Origin: Rhodovulum sulfidophilum
GTDB taxonomy: Bacteria; Pseudomonadota; Alphaproteobacteria; Rhodobacterales; Rhodobacteraceae
DNA: 64,000 bases
Direction of reading: 5' to 3'
NCBI GenBank assembly: GCA_003241785.1
Contig: QFPW01000011.1
Location: 1-64,000 of the forward strand
The notes below the pieces were generated by a model that saw only the letters and a list, made by a program, of their open reading frames with translations, ran no database searches and had not been told where the DNA came from. The position numbers and the translations under genes are program-made. This document shows, one piece after another, positions 1 through 7,923 of the stretch. The first letter of the stretch is position 1. Each line of letters opens with the position of its first letter.

Positions 1-75
1 GAGGCGTGGCGCCCGCGGGCGCGTCGGGGCGCCGCGCGGGTCGCGCCGGGGCAGGGGGGGCGGCGTCGCGCTGGT

Positions 76-573
76 TCAGGGGGTGACGATCACCGCCTCG
101 CGGCGGAGCGCGGTGACGCGCACCGGGGTCGGCGCGGCGGCGATGCCGAGCAGGACGGCGGCGGCGTTGGAGATCCGGATCTCGCCGCGCCGCACCGGCC
201 CGTTGAAGAGCGCGACCTCGACGCTGGCCCCGGTCGCGGGCACGGTGATCCGGGCGCGTTCCGCCCGCCGCAGCCCCGCGACGGTCGCCCAGAGGCCCTG
301 GGTGCCCTTCGGCTGGTCGCGCCGGGCCAGGAGCTCGGCGTCGAAGACCCCGGGGGCGAGCCGGTCGTCGAAGTTGATCGTGAAGCTCTCCGCCGCCGGG
401 TCGGCGCCTCGCGGCGCCGGGGCGGCGGCGGGCGGCGTTCGATCGCCCCGGACCGGGCCGGCGCGCGGCGCTTCGGGCGCGGTCCCGGGCCCCGGCGCCG
501 CGCAGCCCGCGGCGAGTGCCAGCGCGAGCATCAGCGCTCCCGTCTTGCCCGCGCGGCGCGCCGCCGTCCCCAT
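76..573 (-). CDS. Small lipoprotein with a possible DPBB/RlpA-like domain
   Basis: The 165-residue product begins with a basic stretch and a hydrophobic core ending in a lipobox (LAAGC, Cys24), so it should be exported and lipid-anchored. A Pro/Ala-rich linker (about residues 26-60) follows. The C-terminal 80 residues have a pattern reminiscent of the double-psi beta-barrel of RlpA: a basic RxxITVPATGxSVEVxLFNGP segment, then ISNAAAVLLGI, then PVRVTALRRE. That resemblance is my inference from pattern and is not a firm family match. The start has a GGAG site seven bases upstream. The gene stands alone at the window edge, facing away from the tRNA genes. It could simply be an uncharacterised lipoprotein. 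Confidence 0.7.
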   Translation of the reverse strand: MGTAARRAGKTGALMLALALAAGCAAPGPGTAPEAPRAGPVRGDRTPPAAAPAPRGADPAAESFTINFDDRLAPGVFDAELLARRDQPKGTQGLWATVAGLRRAERARITVPATGASVEVALFNGPVRRGEIRISNAAAVLLGIAAAPTPVRVTALRREAVIVTP

Positions 574-723
574 CGCGTATCTCCGTCCGCCCGGCGGCCG
601 GTCCGTCCGGGCGCGCCGCTCCCGGTGTAGCTGCGCGGAGCCGGCGAGAAAAGCCCGAGCCCGCGCCGGGGACCGCGCCGGTCACTGGACGCGCGCCCGC
701 GCCGCGGCTAAGACGGGCCGCCC

Positions 724-811
724 GGAAGCGTGGCAGAGTGGTTGATTGCACCGGTCTTGAAAACCGGCGACGGGAAACCGTTCGTGAGTTCGAATCTCAC
801 CGCTTCCGCCA
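724..811 (+). tRNA. tRNA-Ser (anticodon UGA)
   Basis: A class II tRNA with a seven-base acceptor stem (GGAAGCG pairing with CGCTTCC). The anticodon loop CTTGAAA lies between CCGGT and ACCGG, giving anticodon TGA. A long variable arm and the T loop TTCGAAT follow, and the CCA end is encoded. It reads UCA codons, which should be rare in this GC-rich genome. Confidence 0.97.
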
Positions 812-937
812 TTCTTTCCGCATTCCCTCTCCTCCGCGCGCGCCGCTCCGCTCGGCCTTCAGGCTTCGCTCCGGCGTGGAGCCGGAGCCGGCGCGTGGGC
901 GTTCGAAGATCATCGCGCATCGTCGCCGAAATTGCTC

Positions 938-966
938 TGGACGCCCCGAATCCGCTTTGCTATAGG
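938..966 (+). promoter_or_regulatory. Candidate promoter for tRNA-Asn
   Basis: TGGACG and TATAGG are separated by 17 bases, each matching four of six sigma-70 consensus positions. The predicted start near 973 is about 20 bases before the tRNA. Called by eye only. Confidence 0.45.
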
Positions 967-993
967 CTCCGCACCCCACCGAGGGTACCGCGT

Positions 994-1068
994 TCCGGCG
1001 TAGCTCAGCGGTAGAGCAGTTGACTGTTAATCAATTGGTCGTAGGTTCGATCCCTACCGCCGGAGCCA
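994..1068 (+). tRNA. tRNA-Asn (anticodon GUU)
   Basis: The acceptor stem TCCGGCG pairs with CGCCGGA. The D arm contains TAGCTCAGCGGTAGAGCA. The anticodon stem GTTGA/TCAAT encloses CTGTTAA (anticodon GTT). The T arm is normal and CCA is encoded. Confidence 0.97.
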
Positions 1069-1378
1069 ACAACTTCAAGACCTTGGCAGACGATTCTCCC
1101 CACCTCGGGGGCCGCCGCGCAGGACGCGGCGCGCCGCGTCGCCCGCGCGCGGCACGTCTTCGGGTCGGGCCGGCGTCCTCCGCGCGGCGGCTTTCGTGGC
1201 GCCGCCCGTGGCTTCCCGGGCGGAGATCCTCCGTCCCTTGGGAGACGGCGGACGACCGCCGCGGGCAGGCGCCCGTCCCGGCGACGGATCCCAGGAGCCG
1301 GTTGCCTCGCGATCGGCGCGCTTCCCGGAAAGATCCCTCTTGCGGTCGGCTCGCAACATGCTTATGCGTCCCCGGCGT
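1069..1378 (+). other. Intergenic stretch between two tRNA genes
   Basis: About 310 bases without a convincing gene. A perfect 18-base palindrome (GACGCGGCGCGCCGCGTC, 1123-1140) could form the stem of a transcription stop for tRNA-Asn, but no T tract follows. The promoter of the next tRNA lies at the far end. Confidence 0.4.
1340..1368 (+). promoter_or_regulatory. Candidate promoter for tRNA-Ser(CGA)
   Basis: TTGCGG and TATGCG are spaced by 17 bases and sit 11 bases before the tRNA gene. This is consistent with an independent sigma-70-type promoter for this tRNA. Confidence 0.45.
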
Positions 1379-1468
1379 GGAGAGATGCCGGAGCGGTCGA
1401 ACGGGGCGGTCTCGAAAACCGTTGTGGGGGTGACCCCACCCAGGGTTCGAATCCCTGTCTCTCCGCCA
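1379..1468 (+). tRNA. tRNA-Ser (anticodon CGA)
   Basis: A class II tRNA: acceptor stem GGAGAGA/TCTCTCC, anticodon loop CTCGAAA (anticodon CGA, reading UCG). It has a long G/C-rich variable arm (GTGGGGGTGACCCCAC), T loop TTCGAAT and encoded CCA. Confidence 0.97.
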
Positions 1469-1842
1469 CCCTTCAGATGACTCCCTCGACAGGCCGTTGC
1501 GTCGCTTGCGACGCGGAGCGGTGAACGGCGTTGGGCGTGCCGCTCGACCGGAGATCCGGACAGTGCGCTCGACGATTTCCGGCCTCACCGGAGCGGCGCC
1601 GGGGCCGAGGCGCGGGCGCCTTTCGATCGGCGCCCGGAGCGGTCTTGCGAAGACGCGGGGCGGCGGCGGGACAGGGCGGTTTTGTCGGGGATCAGACCCG
1701 CGCGGGCATCCGGATCAGGTCCGGCGGGTCCATTGTCGCGCCGTTTCGCCCCTGCGCGCCTCGGCTTGGCGCCCTCGCGCCCGGGGGCGTGGTTGCGGGG
1801 GCGTCCATCGGCTTCTATCAGGGAGCTGAAAGGATCCCCCCG
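1469..1842 (+). other. Intergenic region upstream of the LacI-type regulator
   Basis: About 374 bases with no supported gene. A short hairpin at 1499-1514 (GCGTCGC-TT-GCGACGC) lies 30 bases past the tRNA and may help end its transcript. The rest presumably holds the promoter of the regulator; I could not identify convincing promoter boxes or operators. Confidence 0.35.
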
Positions 1843-2874
1843 ATGGTCGATCGCGCCACCGTCGCCGACGTCGCCCGCGAGGCCGGCGTGTCCGTCGCCA
1901 CCGTCGACCGGGTGGTGAACGGCCGGCTGCCGGTGCGCGAGGATACCGCGCGGCGGGTGCTCGACGCGGCGCAGCGGCTCGGCTTCCACGCGGCGGGGCT
2001 TATTCGCGCCCGGCTGCGCGAGCAGCTGCCCGAGGTGGCGATCGGCCTGCTGCTGCAGCGGCCGCGCGATCCGTTCTACAGCGACCTCGCCGAGCGGCTG
2101 CGCCAGGCGATCACCGGCTCGCGGCTGTTCCGGGGCGTGCCGCGGATCGACTACTGGACCGAGGACGATCCCGCGGACATCGCGGCGCGGCTGAGGCGCC
2201 TCGGCCGGCGGAGCCGCGCGGTCGCGCTCGTCAGCCCCGACCACGCCGCCGTCGCCGAGGCGGTGGCCGAGCTCACGGCGCGCGACGTGCCGGTCTTCAC
2301 GCTGCTCTCCGATCTCGCGCTCACCGCGCGGACCAGCCATATCGGCATCGACGGGCGCAAGGCCGGGCGGACGGCGGCCTGGGCGATCCACCACGCGGCC
2401 CGCCGGCCGGGCCGGGTCGGGGTGATCGTCGGCAGCCGGCGCTTCCTCGGCCACGAGACGCGCGAGATCGGCTTCCGGTCCTATTTCCGCGAGCTGGCGC
2501 CGGAGTTCCGCGTGCTCGACGCGGTGGTGAACTCGGAATCCGACGCCGCGACCGAGGAGGCGGTGACGCAGCTCGCCGAGGCCTATCCCGATCTCGCCGG
2601 TATCTATCTCGCCGGCGGCGGGGTCGAGGGCGGGGTCGCGGGGCTGGCGCGGCTGCCCGAGGCGCGCCGGCCGGCGATGGTCTGCCCCGAGCTGCCGCCC
2701 CGCGCGCGCGCGGCGCTCGCCGGGCGGATGCTGACGGCGGCGGTCTGCGAGCCCGTCGACCGGCTCTGCGAGCGGCTGATGGAGCTCGTCGTCCTGGCGC
2801 TCGAGGGCGAGGGGGCGCGGCTGCCGAACCAGGTGGTGCTGCCGATGGACCTGCTCACGCCCGAGAATCTCTGA
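1843..2874 (+). CDS. LacI family transcriptional regulator
   Basis: A 343-residue DNA-binding repressor-type protein. The N-terminal helix-turn-helix (residues 5-28) contains VADVAREAGVSVATVDRVV, the LacI signature in the variant with Asp-Arg after the recognition helix. The remaining residues form a periplasmic-binding-protein-like sensor domain, expected to bind a sugar or related ligand. An in-frame ATG lies far upstream, but the helix-turn-helix starts right after the ATG at 1843, which is the family-typical start. The gene converges with a sugar-binding protein gene, the obvious candidate target. Both proteins end in a similar TPENL-containing segment, which fits the shared ancestry of LacI sensors and periplasmic binding proteins. 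The ligand is unknown. Confidence 0.9.
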   Translation: MVDRATVADVAREAGVSVATVDRVVNGRLPVREDTARRVLDAAQRLGFHAAGLIRARLREQLPEVAIGLLLQRPRDPFYSDLAERLRQAITGSRLFRGVPRIDYWTEDDPADIAARLRRLGRRSRAVALVSPDHAAVAEAVAELTARDVPVFTLLSDLALTARTSHIGIDGRKAGRTAAWAIHHAARRPGRVGVIVGSRRFLGHETREIGFRSYFRELAPEFRVLDAVVNSESDAATEEAVTQLAEAYPDLAGIYLAGGGVEGGVAGLARLPEARRPAMVCPELPPRARAALAGRMLTAAVCEPVDRLCERLMELVVLALEGEGARLPNQVVLPMDLLTPENL

Positions 2875-2883
2875 GCCCGAAGC

Positions 2884-2907
2884 GGGGGCGCCGGACCGGG
2901 CGCCCCC
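2884..2907. terminator. Stem-loop between convergent genes
   Basis: A perfect 9-bp stem (GGGGGCGCC/GGCGCCCCC) with a six-base loop lies in the 42-base gap between the LacI-type regulator and the binding-protein gene. It probably acts as a bidirectional terminator, although no T tract follows on either strand. Confidence 0.55.
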
Positions 2908-2916
2908 CGCCCGGCG

Positions 2917-3858
2917 TCAGTTCTTCGCCTGGTACTGGGCGAGGTTCTCCGGCGTCACCAGCTCGAACGGGACGAAGACCTTGGTCTCGACCGCCTCGCC
3001 CTTGGCGAGGGCGAGCGCCGCGTCGAGCGCGCCCTGGCCCTGGCCGGCGGCGTTCTGGAACACGGTCACGTCGAGATCGCCCGCCGCCATCGCGGCGAGC
3101 GCCTCCTGCGTCGCGTCGATCCCGGCGACGATCACCTGGTCCATCGGCACGTTCGCGGCCTTCAGCGCCTGGATCGCGCCGATCGCCATTTCGTCGTTGT
3201 TCGAGACCAGCGTGTCGAACTTGATCCCGGCCGAGAGCCAGTTGGTCATCAGGTCGGTGCCCTGGGTGCGCGACCAGTTGGCGGTCTGCTCCTCGGCGAT
3301 CTTGATGAAGGAGCAATCCGGCGTGGCGATCACGTCGTGGATGTCCTGCGTGCGCATCCGCGCCGCCTGGTTCGACAATTCGCCCATCATCACCACGATG
3401 CTGGCCTCGCTCTTGCCGGCGGCCTTCAGCAGGCGGCAGACCTCCCGCGTCTGGAGCGTGCCCGACTGCGCCTCGTCGGAGGCGACGAAGGCCTGCTTCT
3501 CGGGCAGCTCGTCGACGTTGACCGGCTGGCGGTTCACATAGACGAGCGGGATGCCGGCGGCGGCGGCCGCCTGGGACATCGCCACCGTGGCGTCGGTGTC
3601 GACCGGATTCACGATGATCGCGTCGACCCCGCCGGCGACGAAGTTCTCGATCTGGTTCAGCTGCTTGCCGACGTCGTTCTGCGCGTCCTCGACCTGGACC
3701 GTCACGCCGTCCTTGGTCGCGGCGTAGTCGACCAGGCCGTTGCGCAGCACGGTCAGGAAATTGTCGTCGAACAGCGCCATCGAGACGCCCACGGTCTGGG
3801 CCGAGGCCGAGCCCGCGATGACGCCGAGCGCGGCCGCCGTGATCAGCAATCGCTTCAT
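2917..3858 (-). CDS. Sugar ABC transporter substrate-binding protein
   Basis: A 313-residue periplasmic binding protein of the RbsB-like type. A signal peptide (residues 1-20, ending SASA before Gln21) leads to the mature domain. Features of the family include the pattern VGVSMALFDDNFLTVLRNG near the N-terminus, the GGVDAIIVNPVDTD segment, and VVAGIDATQEALAAMAAGDLDVTVFQN near the C-terminus. GGAGG lies seven bases before the start. ABC sugar uptake also needs a permease and an ATPase, but neither lies next to this gene; the downstream neighbour is the LacI-type regulator and the upstream one an exporter operon. The protein may serve a transporter encoded elsewhere or act as a sensor component. 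The substrate cannot be told from sequence alone. Confidence 0.88.
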   Translation of the reverse strand: MKRLLITAAALGVIAGSASAQTVGVSMALFDDNFLTVLRNGLVDYAATKDGVTVQVEDAQNDVGKQLNQIENFVAGGVDAIIVNPVDTDATVAMSQAAAAAGIPLVYVNRQPVNVDELPEKQAFVASDEAQSGTLQTREVCRLLKAAGKSEASIVVMMGELSNQAARMRTQDIHDVIATPDCSFIKIAEEQTANWSRTQGTDLMTNWLSAGIKFDTLVSNNDEMAIGAIQALKAANVPMDQVIVAGIDATQEALAAMAAGDLDVTVFQNAAGQGQGALDAALALAKGEAVETKVFVPFELVTPENLAQYQAKN

Positions 3859-3909
3859 TCTTCATCCTCCGCTTTTGGCGTCCGGCGTCGCCTTGTTATT
3901 CGCCGGATC

Positions 3910-3934
3910 CTCCCGGGGCGCTTTCCGCCGGGAG
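3910..3934. promoter_or_regulatory. Inverted repeat upstream of the sugar-binding protein
   Basis: CTCCCGG and CCGGGAG are separated by 11 bases, about 50-75 bases before the binding-protein start. It is a candidate operator or leader hairpin for the neighbouring LacI-type regulator; nothing beyond symmetry and position supports it. Confidence 0.25.
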
Positions 3935-4055
3935 CGATGGTTCTTTCATCCGGCGCGCGGTCGGAGCCGTCGCGGCGGCGGAAAGCCGCCGACATGATAA
4001 AAGACCGCCCGGGGCGCGGATAGGGGGGATCTCGGACGCGGTGAACGCGGGCGCC

Positions 4056-5168
4056 TCAGCGCAGGAAGCGCCGGAACCGGGCGAGCGCGAGGGCGAAGCA
4101 CACGCCGCCGATCAGGATCAGCGCCGCGAGCTGCGGCCAGACGATGCCGAACCCCGCGCCCCGGAACAGGATCGCCTGGGCGAGCATCACGTAATGGGTG
4201 TTCGGCGCGGCGAGCATCAGGGTCTGGATCACCTCGGGCATGCTCTCGCGCGGCGTGGTGGCACCCGAGAGCAGCTGCAGCGGGATCAGCACCAGCATCA
4301 TCAGGAGCCCGAACTGCGGCATCGCCCCGGCGACGGTGGCGAGGAAGATCCCGAGACAGGTGGTCGCGAAGAGCTGGAGCGCGGTCGCGAGCAGGAAGAG
4401 CGCGGTCGATCCGGCGAGCGGCACCCCGAGCCAGAGCCGCAGGACGAGCACGAGCGCGAGCAGGGTGGCGACCCAGACGACGAGGCTCATCGACCAGATC
4501 TTCGACAGCATGATCTCGGTCGGCGTCACCGGCATCACCAGCAGGTGCTCGATCGTGCCGTGCTCGCGCTCGCGGATCAGCGCCGCGCCGCTCAGGATGA
4601 TCGAGAGCATGGTGACAGCGTTGATGAGGCTCGTCACCGCGCCGAAGTCGCGCTGGCTCAGCGTCTCGTTGAAGAGCACGCGCTGGGTGAGCGCCACGGG
4701 CACGTCCGAGCCGCCGCGGTAGCGGTCGACGTATTCCGCGACCTCTTCCGCGACGATGCGCTGGACGTAGTTGCCGCCGCTGAAGGCCTGGGTCATCCGC
4801 GTGGCGTCGATGTTGAGCTGGATCTCCGGCACGCGGCCGCCGACCACGTCGCGCTCGAAATTGGGCGGGATGTCGAGCGCGAAAGTGTCGAGGCCGCGAT
4901 CGAGCCGCGCGTCCATCTCGGAACCGGCGACCAGCCGCGGCGGCACGAAATAGGGGGGATAGAAGGCGCTGACGATCCGCGTCGACAGCACCGACTGGTC
5001 CTCGTCCACGATGGCGATCGCCGCGCGGCTCAGCGTGTCGGGCATCGCCTGCGAATAGGAATGGATCGAGATCGAGAAGGAATAGACCATGAGGATGACC
5101 ATGGCGGCGTCGCGGCCGAGGCCGCGCAGCTCCTTCACGCCGAGCTCGAAGATATTGGCGAGCCGCAT
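4056..5168 (-). CDS. ABC-2 type exporter permease (YhhJ-like)
   Basis: A 370-residue inner-membrane protein. One membrane helix lies near residues 20-40, then a large extracytoplasmic domain (about 45-175), then five hydrophobic segments in the C-terminal half. This is the topology of ABC2-type permeases. The segment REREHGTIEHLLVMPVTPTEIMLSKI (about residues 205-230) is the conserved coupling region of this family. It starts one base after the stop of the ATPase/permease gene upstream, so the two are translated together. With the fusion protein and the HlyD-like protein it makes a complete exporter resembling E. coli YhiI-RbbA-YhhJ. The exported compound is unknown. Confidence 0.9.
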   Translation of the reverse strand: MRLANIFELGVKELRGLGRDAAMVILMVYSFSISIHSYSQAMPDTLSRAAIAIVDEDQSVLSTRIVSAFYPPYFVPPRLVAGSEMDARLDRGLDTFALDIPPNFERDVVGGRVPEIQLNIDATRMTQAFSGGNYVQRIVAEEVAEYVDRYRGGSDVPVALTQRVLFNETLSQRDFGAVTSLINAVTMLSIILSGAALIREREHGTIEHLLVMPVTPTEIMLSKIWSMSLVVWVATLLALVLVLRLWLGVPLAGSTALFLLATALQLFATTCLGIFLATVAGAMPQFGLLMMLVLIPLQLLSGATTPRESMPEVIQTLMLAAPNTHYVMLAQAILFRGAGFGIVWPQLAALILIGGVCFALALARFRRFLR

Positions 5169-5169
5169 C

Positions 5170-7923
5170 TCAGGCCGCCTGCTTGCGCAACAGGAGCATC
5201 CCGAGCCCGAGCAGCGCCGGCACGGCGACGAGCAGCGCGAGATAGTCGGGCAGAAGGTCGGGCAGGCCGAGCCCCTTCGAGAAGATGCCGCGCGCGATGG
5301 TCACGAAATGGCTCGCCGGGAAGATATGGCCGAAGATCGCGCCGCCGCCCTCGAGCACCGACACCGGCGTGAGCAGGCCGGAATACTGGATCGAGGGCAC
5401 GAGGGTGATGAGCACGGTGGCGAAGATCGCCGCGATCTGGCTCGACATGAAGGTCGAGATCACGAGCCCGATCCCGGTCGCGACGAAGGCGTAGAGCACC
5501 GCGGCGAGCAGGAGCGCGGGGAAGCTGCCGGTCAGCGGGACGCCGAAGAAAAAGACCGAGACGCCGGTGAGGATCAGGAAGTTCAGGACCGCGAGCGCCG
5601 CGTAGGGCAGCTGCTTGCCGAGCAGGAACTCGAGCCGGGTCACCGGCGTCACGTAGAAATTGACGATCGAGCCCAGCTCCTTCTCGCGCACGATCGACAG
5701 CGTCGTCAGCATCGCGGGGATCATCAGGAGCAGCATCGGGATCACCGCCGGCACCATCGCGATCAGGCTCTCGATGCCGGGGTTGTAGCGATAGCGCACG
5801 ACGAGGTCGAAGGTCCCCACCGTCGCCGCGTCGCCGTAAAGCTCGCGCGCCTTCCGGGTGAGCCAGTCGGCGTGCATCCCCTGGACGTAGCCCTGGATCG
5901 TCTCGGCGCGCGAGGGCATCGCGCCGTCGATCCAGGCGCCGATCTCGACCGGCGCGCCGCGGGCGACGTCGCGGCCGAAGTTCGGCGGGATCTCGATCGC
6001 GAGGCTGATCTCGCCCGAGCGCATCCGCCGGTCGAGGTCGGCGTAGTCGGTGATCGGCGCCTGCTCAGTGAAATATCGGGAGCCCGCGATATCGGTCACG
6101 TAGTCGCGGCTCACCGTGGTGTCGTCGCGGTCGAGCACCGCGAAGCTCAGGTCCTCGACGTCGAGGTTGATGCCGAAGCCGATCACGAGCATCAGGATCA
6201 GGCTGCCGAGGAAGGCGAGCATCGCGCGGATCGGATCGCGCCGCAGCTCCAGCGCCTCGAGCCAGCTGTAGGCGAAGATCCGGCGCGGATCGAAGACGCG
6301 GCGGGGCGTCTCGGCCGGGGCCGCGTCGTCGGTCGCCACCGGAGCCGGGTCGGGCGGCGCGGCCCCGGCGCTTTCCTCGAGATAGGCGATGAAGGCCTCC
6401 TCGAGCGAGGCGGCGCCGCGCGTCGCGACGATCGCCGCCGGCGTGTCGCTGACGAGGACGCGCCCGGCGTGCATCAGCGAGATCCGGTCGCAGAGCTCGG
6501 CCTCGTTCATGAAATGGGTCGAGACGAAGATCGTGACCCCGTCGCGCCGCGAGAGCTCGCCCAGGATGCGCCAGAAGCCGGCGCGCGCCACCGGGTCGAC
6601 GCCCGAGGTCGGCTCGTCGAGGATCAGGATGTCGGGGCCATGGATCAGCGCCACCGCGAGGCTCAGCCGCTGGCGGATGCCGAGCGGCAGCGATTCGGGG
6701 AGGGCGTCGAGCACCCCCTCGAGATCGAAGCGCTCCGCCATCTCGGCGACGCGGCCCGGGATGCTCTCGGCCGGGAGCTGGAAGAGCCGCGCGTGCAGCT
6801 CGAGGTTCTGCCGCACGCTGAGCTCGGTATAGAGCGAGAAGGCCTGGCTCATGTAGCCGACGCGGCGGCGCACGCCCATGTCGCGCGGATCGACCGGCTG
6901 GCCGAAGAGCAGCGCCGTGCCCTCGCTCGCCGGCAGCAGGCCGGTCAGCATCTTCATCGTCGTGGTCTTGCCGCAGCCGTTCGAGCCGAGAAAGCCGAAG
7001 ATCTCGCCCCGCCCGATCCGGAAGCTCACGTGGTCGACGGCGGTGAAATCGCCGAAGCGCATCGTCAGACCCTCGGCCTCGATCGCCGGCTCCGCCTCGG
7101 CGCCCGTGCGCGGCCCGATCGAGACCGGGGCATAGCCGCGCCGGCGCTCCTCGGGCAGGAGGGCGACGAAGGCCGAGTCGAGGTCCGAGGCGCCGGTGCG
7201 GGCGAGAATCTCGGCCGGCGTCCCGGTCGCGAGCACCCGGCCCGCGTCCATCGCGACCAGCCAGTCGAACCGCGCCGCTTCCTCCATATAGGCGGTGGCG
7301 ACGATGACGCTCATCCCCGGCCGTCCGGCGCGGATCGCGTCGATCAGCTCCCAGAACTGGCGGCGCGACAGCGGATCGACGCCGGTCGTGGGCTCGTCGA
7401 GGATCAGGAGGTCGGGATCGTGGATCAGCGCGCAGCAGAGGCCGAGCTTCTGCTTCATCCCGCCCGAGAGCTTCTGCGCCGGGCGGTCGGCGAAGGGGGC
7501 GAGGCCGGTGCCGCGCAGCAGGTCGTCGATGCGCCGGCGCCGCTCGGCCGCGTCCTGGCCGAACAGCCGGCCGAAGAAGTCGACGTTCTCGGTGACCGAG
7601 AGGGTGGGGTAGAGATTGCGGCCGAGCCCCTGCGGCATGTAGGCGATGCGCGGCTGGACCCGCTCGTGGTGCGCGCGATCGGCGATATCGCCGCCGAGCA
7701 CCGCGACGCGGCCCTCCGCGACCCGCCGCGCGCCCGCGACGAGCGCGAGCAGCGTCGACTTGCCGACCCCGTCCGGCCCGATCAGCCCGACCATCCGGCC
7801 CGCGGGCACGTCGAGCGTCACGCCGTCGAGCGCGCGGGTCGCGCCGAAGGACAGGCCGACGTCCTCGAGCCGGACGACCGGACCCGCCGGCGGCGGCGGA
7901 TCCATGCTCGGCGCGCGCGTCAT
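5170..7923 (-). CDS. ABC exporter: two ATPase domains fused to an ABC-2 permease (RbbA-like)
   Basis: A 917-residue fusion. The first ATPase has Walker A GPDGVGKST (residues 49-57), signature LSGGMKQKL and Walker B LLILDEPTTGVDP. The second has Walker A GSNGCGKTT (about 311-319), a degenerate signature (LPLGIRQRL) and Walker B ILILDEPTSGVDP. A membrane region follows from about residue 560, with one helix, an extracytoplasmic domain and five further helices including the REKELGSIVNFYVTPVTRLEF coupling segment. The ATG overlaps the stop of the HlyD-like gene (ATGA); longer readings upstream are out-of-frame shadow of that gene. The architecture matches RbbA of E. coli, whose operon has the same three parts. 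I infer export of a hydrophobic or cationic compound across the inner membrane. Confidence 0.92.
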   Translation of the reverse strand: MTRAPSMDPPPPAGPVVRLEDVGLSFGATRALDGVTLDVPAGRMVGLIGPDGVGKSTLLALVAGARRVAEGRVAVLGGDIADRAHHERVQPRIAYMPQGLGRNLYPTLSVTENVDFFGRLFGQDAAERRRRIDDLLRGTGLAPFADRPAQKLSGGMKQKLGLCCALIHDPDLLILDEPTTGVDPLSRRQFWELIDAIRAGRPGMSVIVATAYMEEAARFDWLVAMDAGRVLATGTPAEILARTGASDLDSAFVALLPEERRRGYAPVSIGPRTGAEAEPAIEAEGLTMRFGDFTAVDHVSFRIGRGEIFGFLGSNGCGKTTTMKMLTGLLPASEGTALLFGQPVDPRDMGVRRRVGYMSQAFSLYTELSVRQNLELHARLFQLPAESIPGRVAEMAERFDLEGVLDALPESLPLGIRQRLSLAVALIHGPDILILDEPTSGVDPVARAGFWRILGELSRRDGVTIFVSTHFMNEAELCDRISLMHAGRVLVSDTPAAIVATRGAASLEEAFIAYLEESAGAAPPDPAPVATDDAAPAETPRRVFDPRRIFAYSWLEALELRRDPIRAMLAFLGSLILMLVIGFGINLDVEDLSFAVLDRDDTTVSRDYVTDIAGSRYFTEQAPITDYADLDRRMRSGEISLAIEIPPNFGRDVARGAPVEIGAWIDGAMPSRAETIQGYVQGMHADWLTRKARELYGDAATVGTFDLVVRYRYNPGIESLIAMVPAVIPMLLLMIPAMLTTLSIVREKELGSIVNFYVTPVTRLEFLLGKQLPYAALAVLNFLILTGVSVFFFGVPLTGSFPALLLAAVLYAFVATGIGLVISTFMSSQIAAIFATVLITLVPSIQYSGLLTPVSVLEGGGAIFGHIFPASHFVTIARGIFSKGLGLPDLLPDYLALLVAVPALLGLGMLLLRKQAA

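Noticed and set aside
1..75. Possible end of another gene at the window edge
   Set aside because: The G/C-rich stretch has no clear reading frame or motif, and 75 bases are too few to decide.
3973..3991. Hairpin CGGCGGC-GGAAA-GCCGCCG as terminator of the exporter operon
   Set aside because: The stem is perfect but no T tract follows on the minus strand, and it is as likely to belong to the leader of the binding-protein gene.
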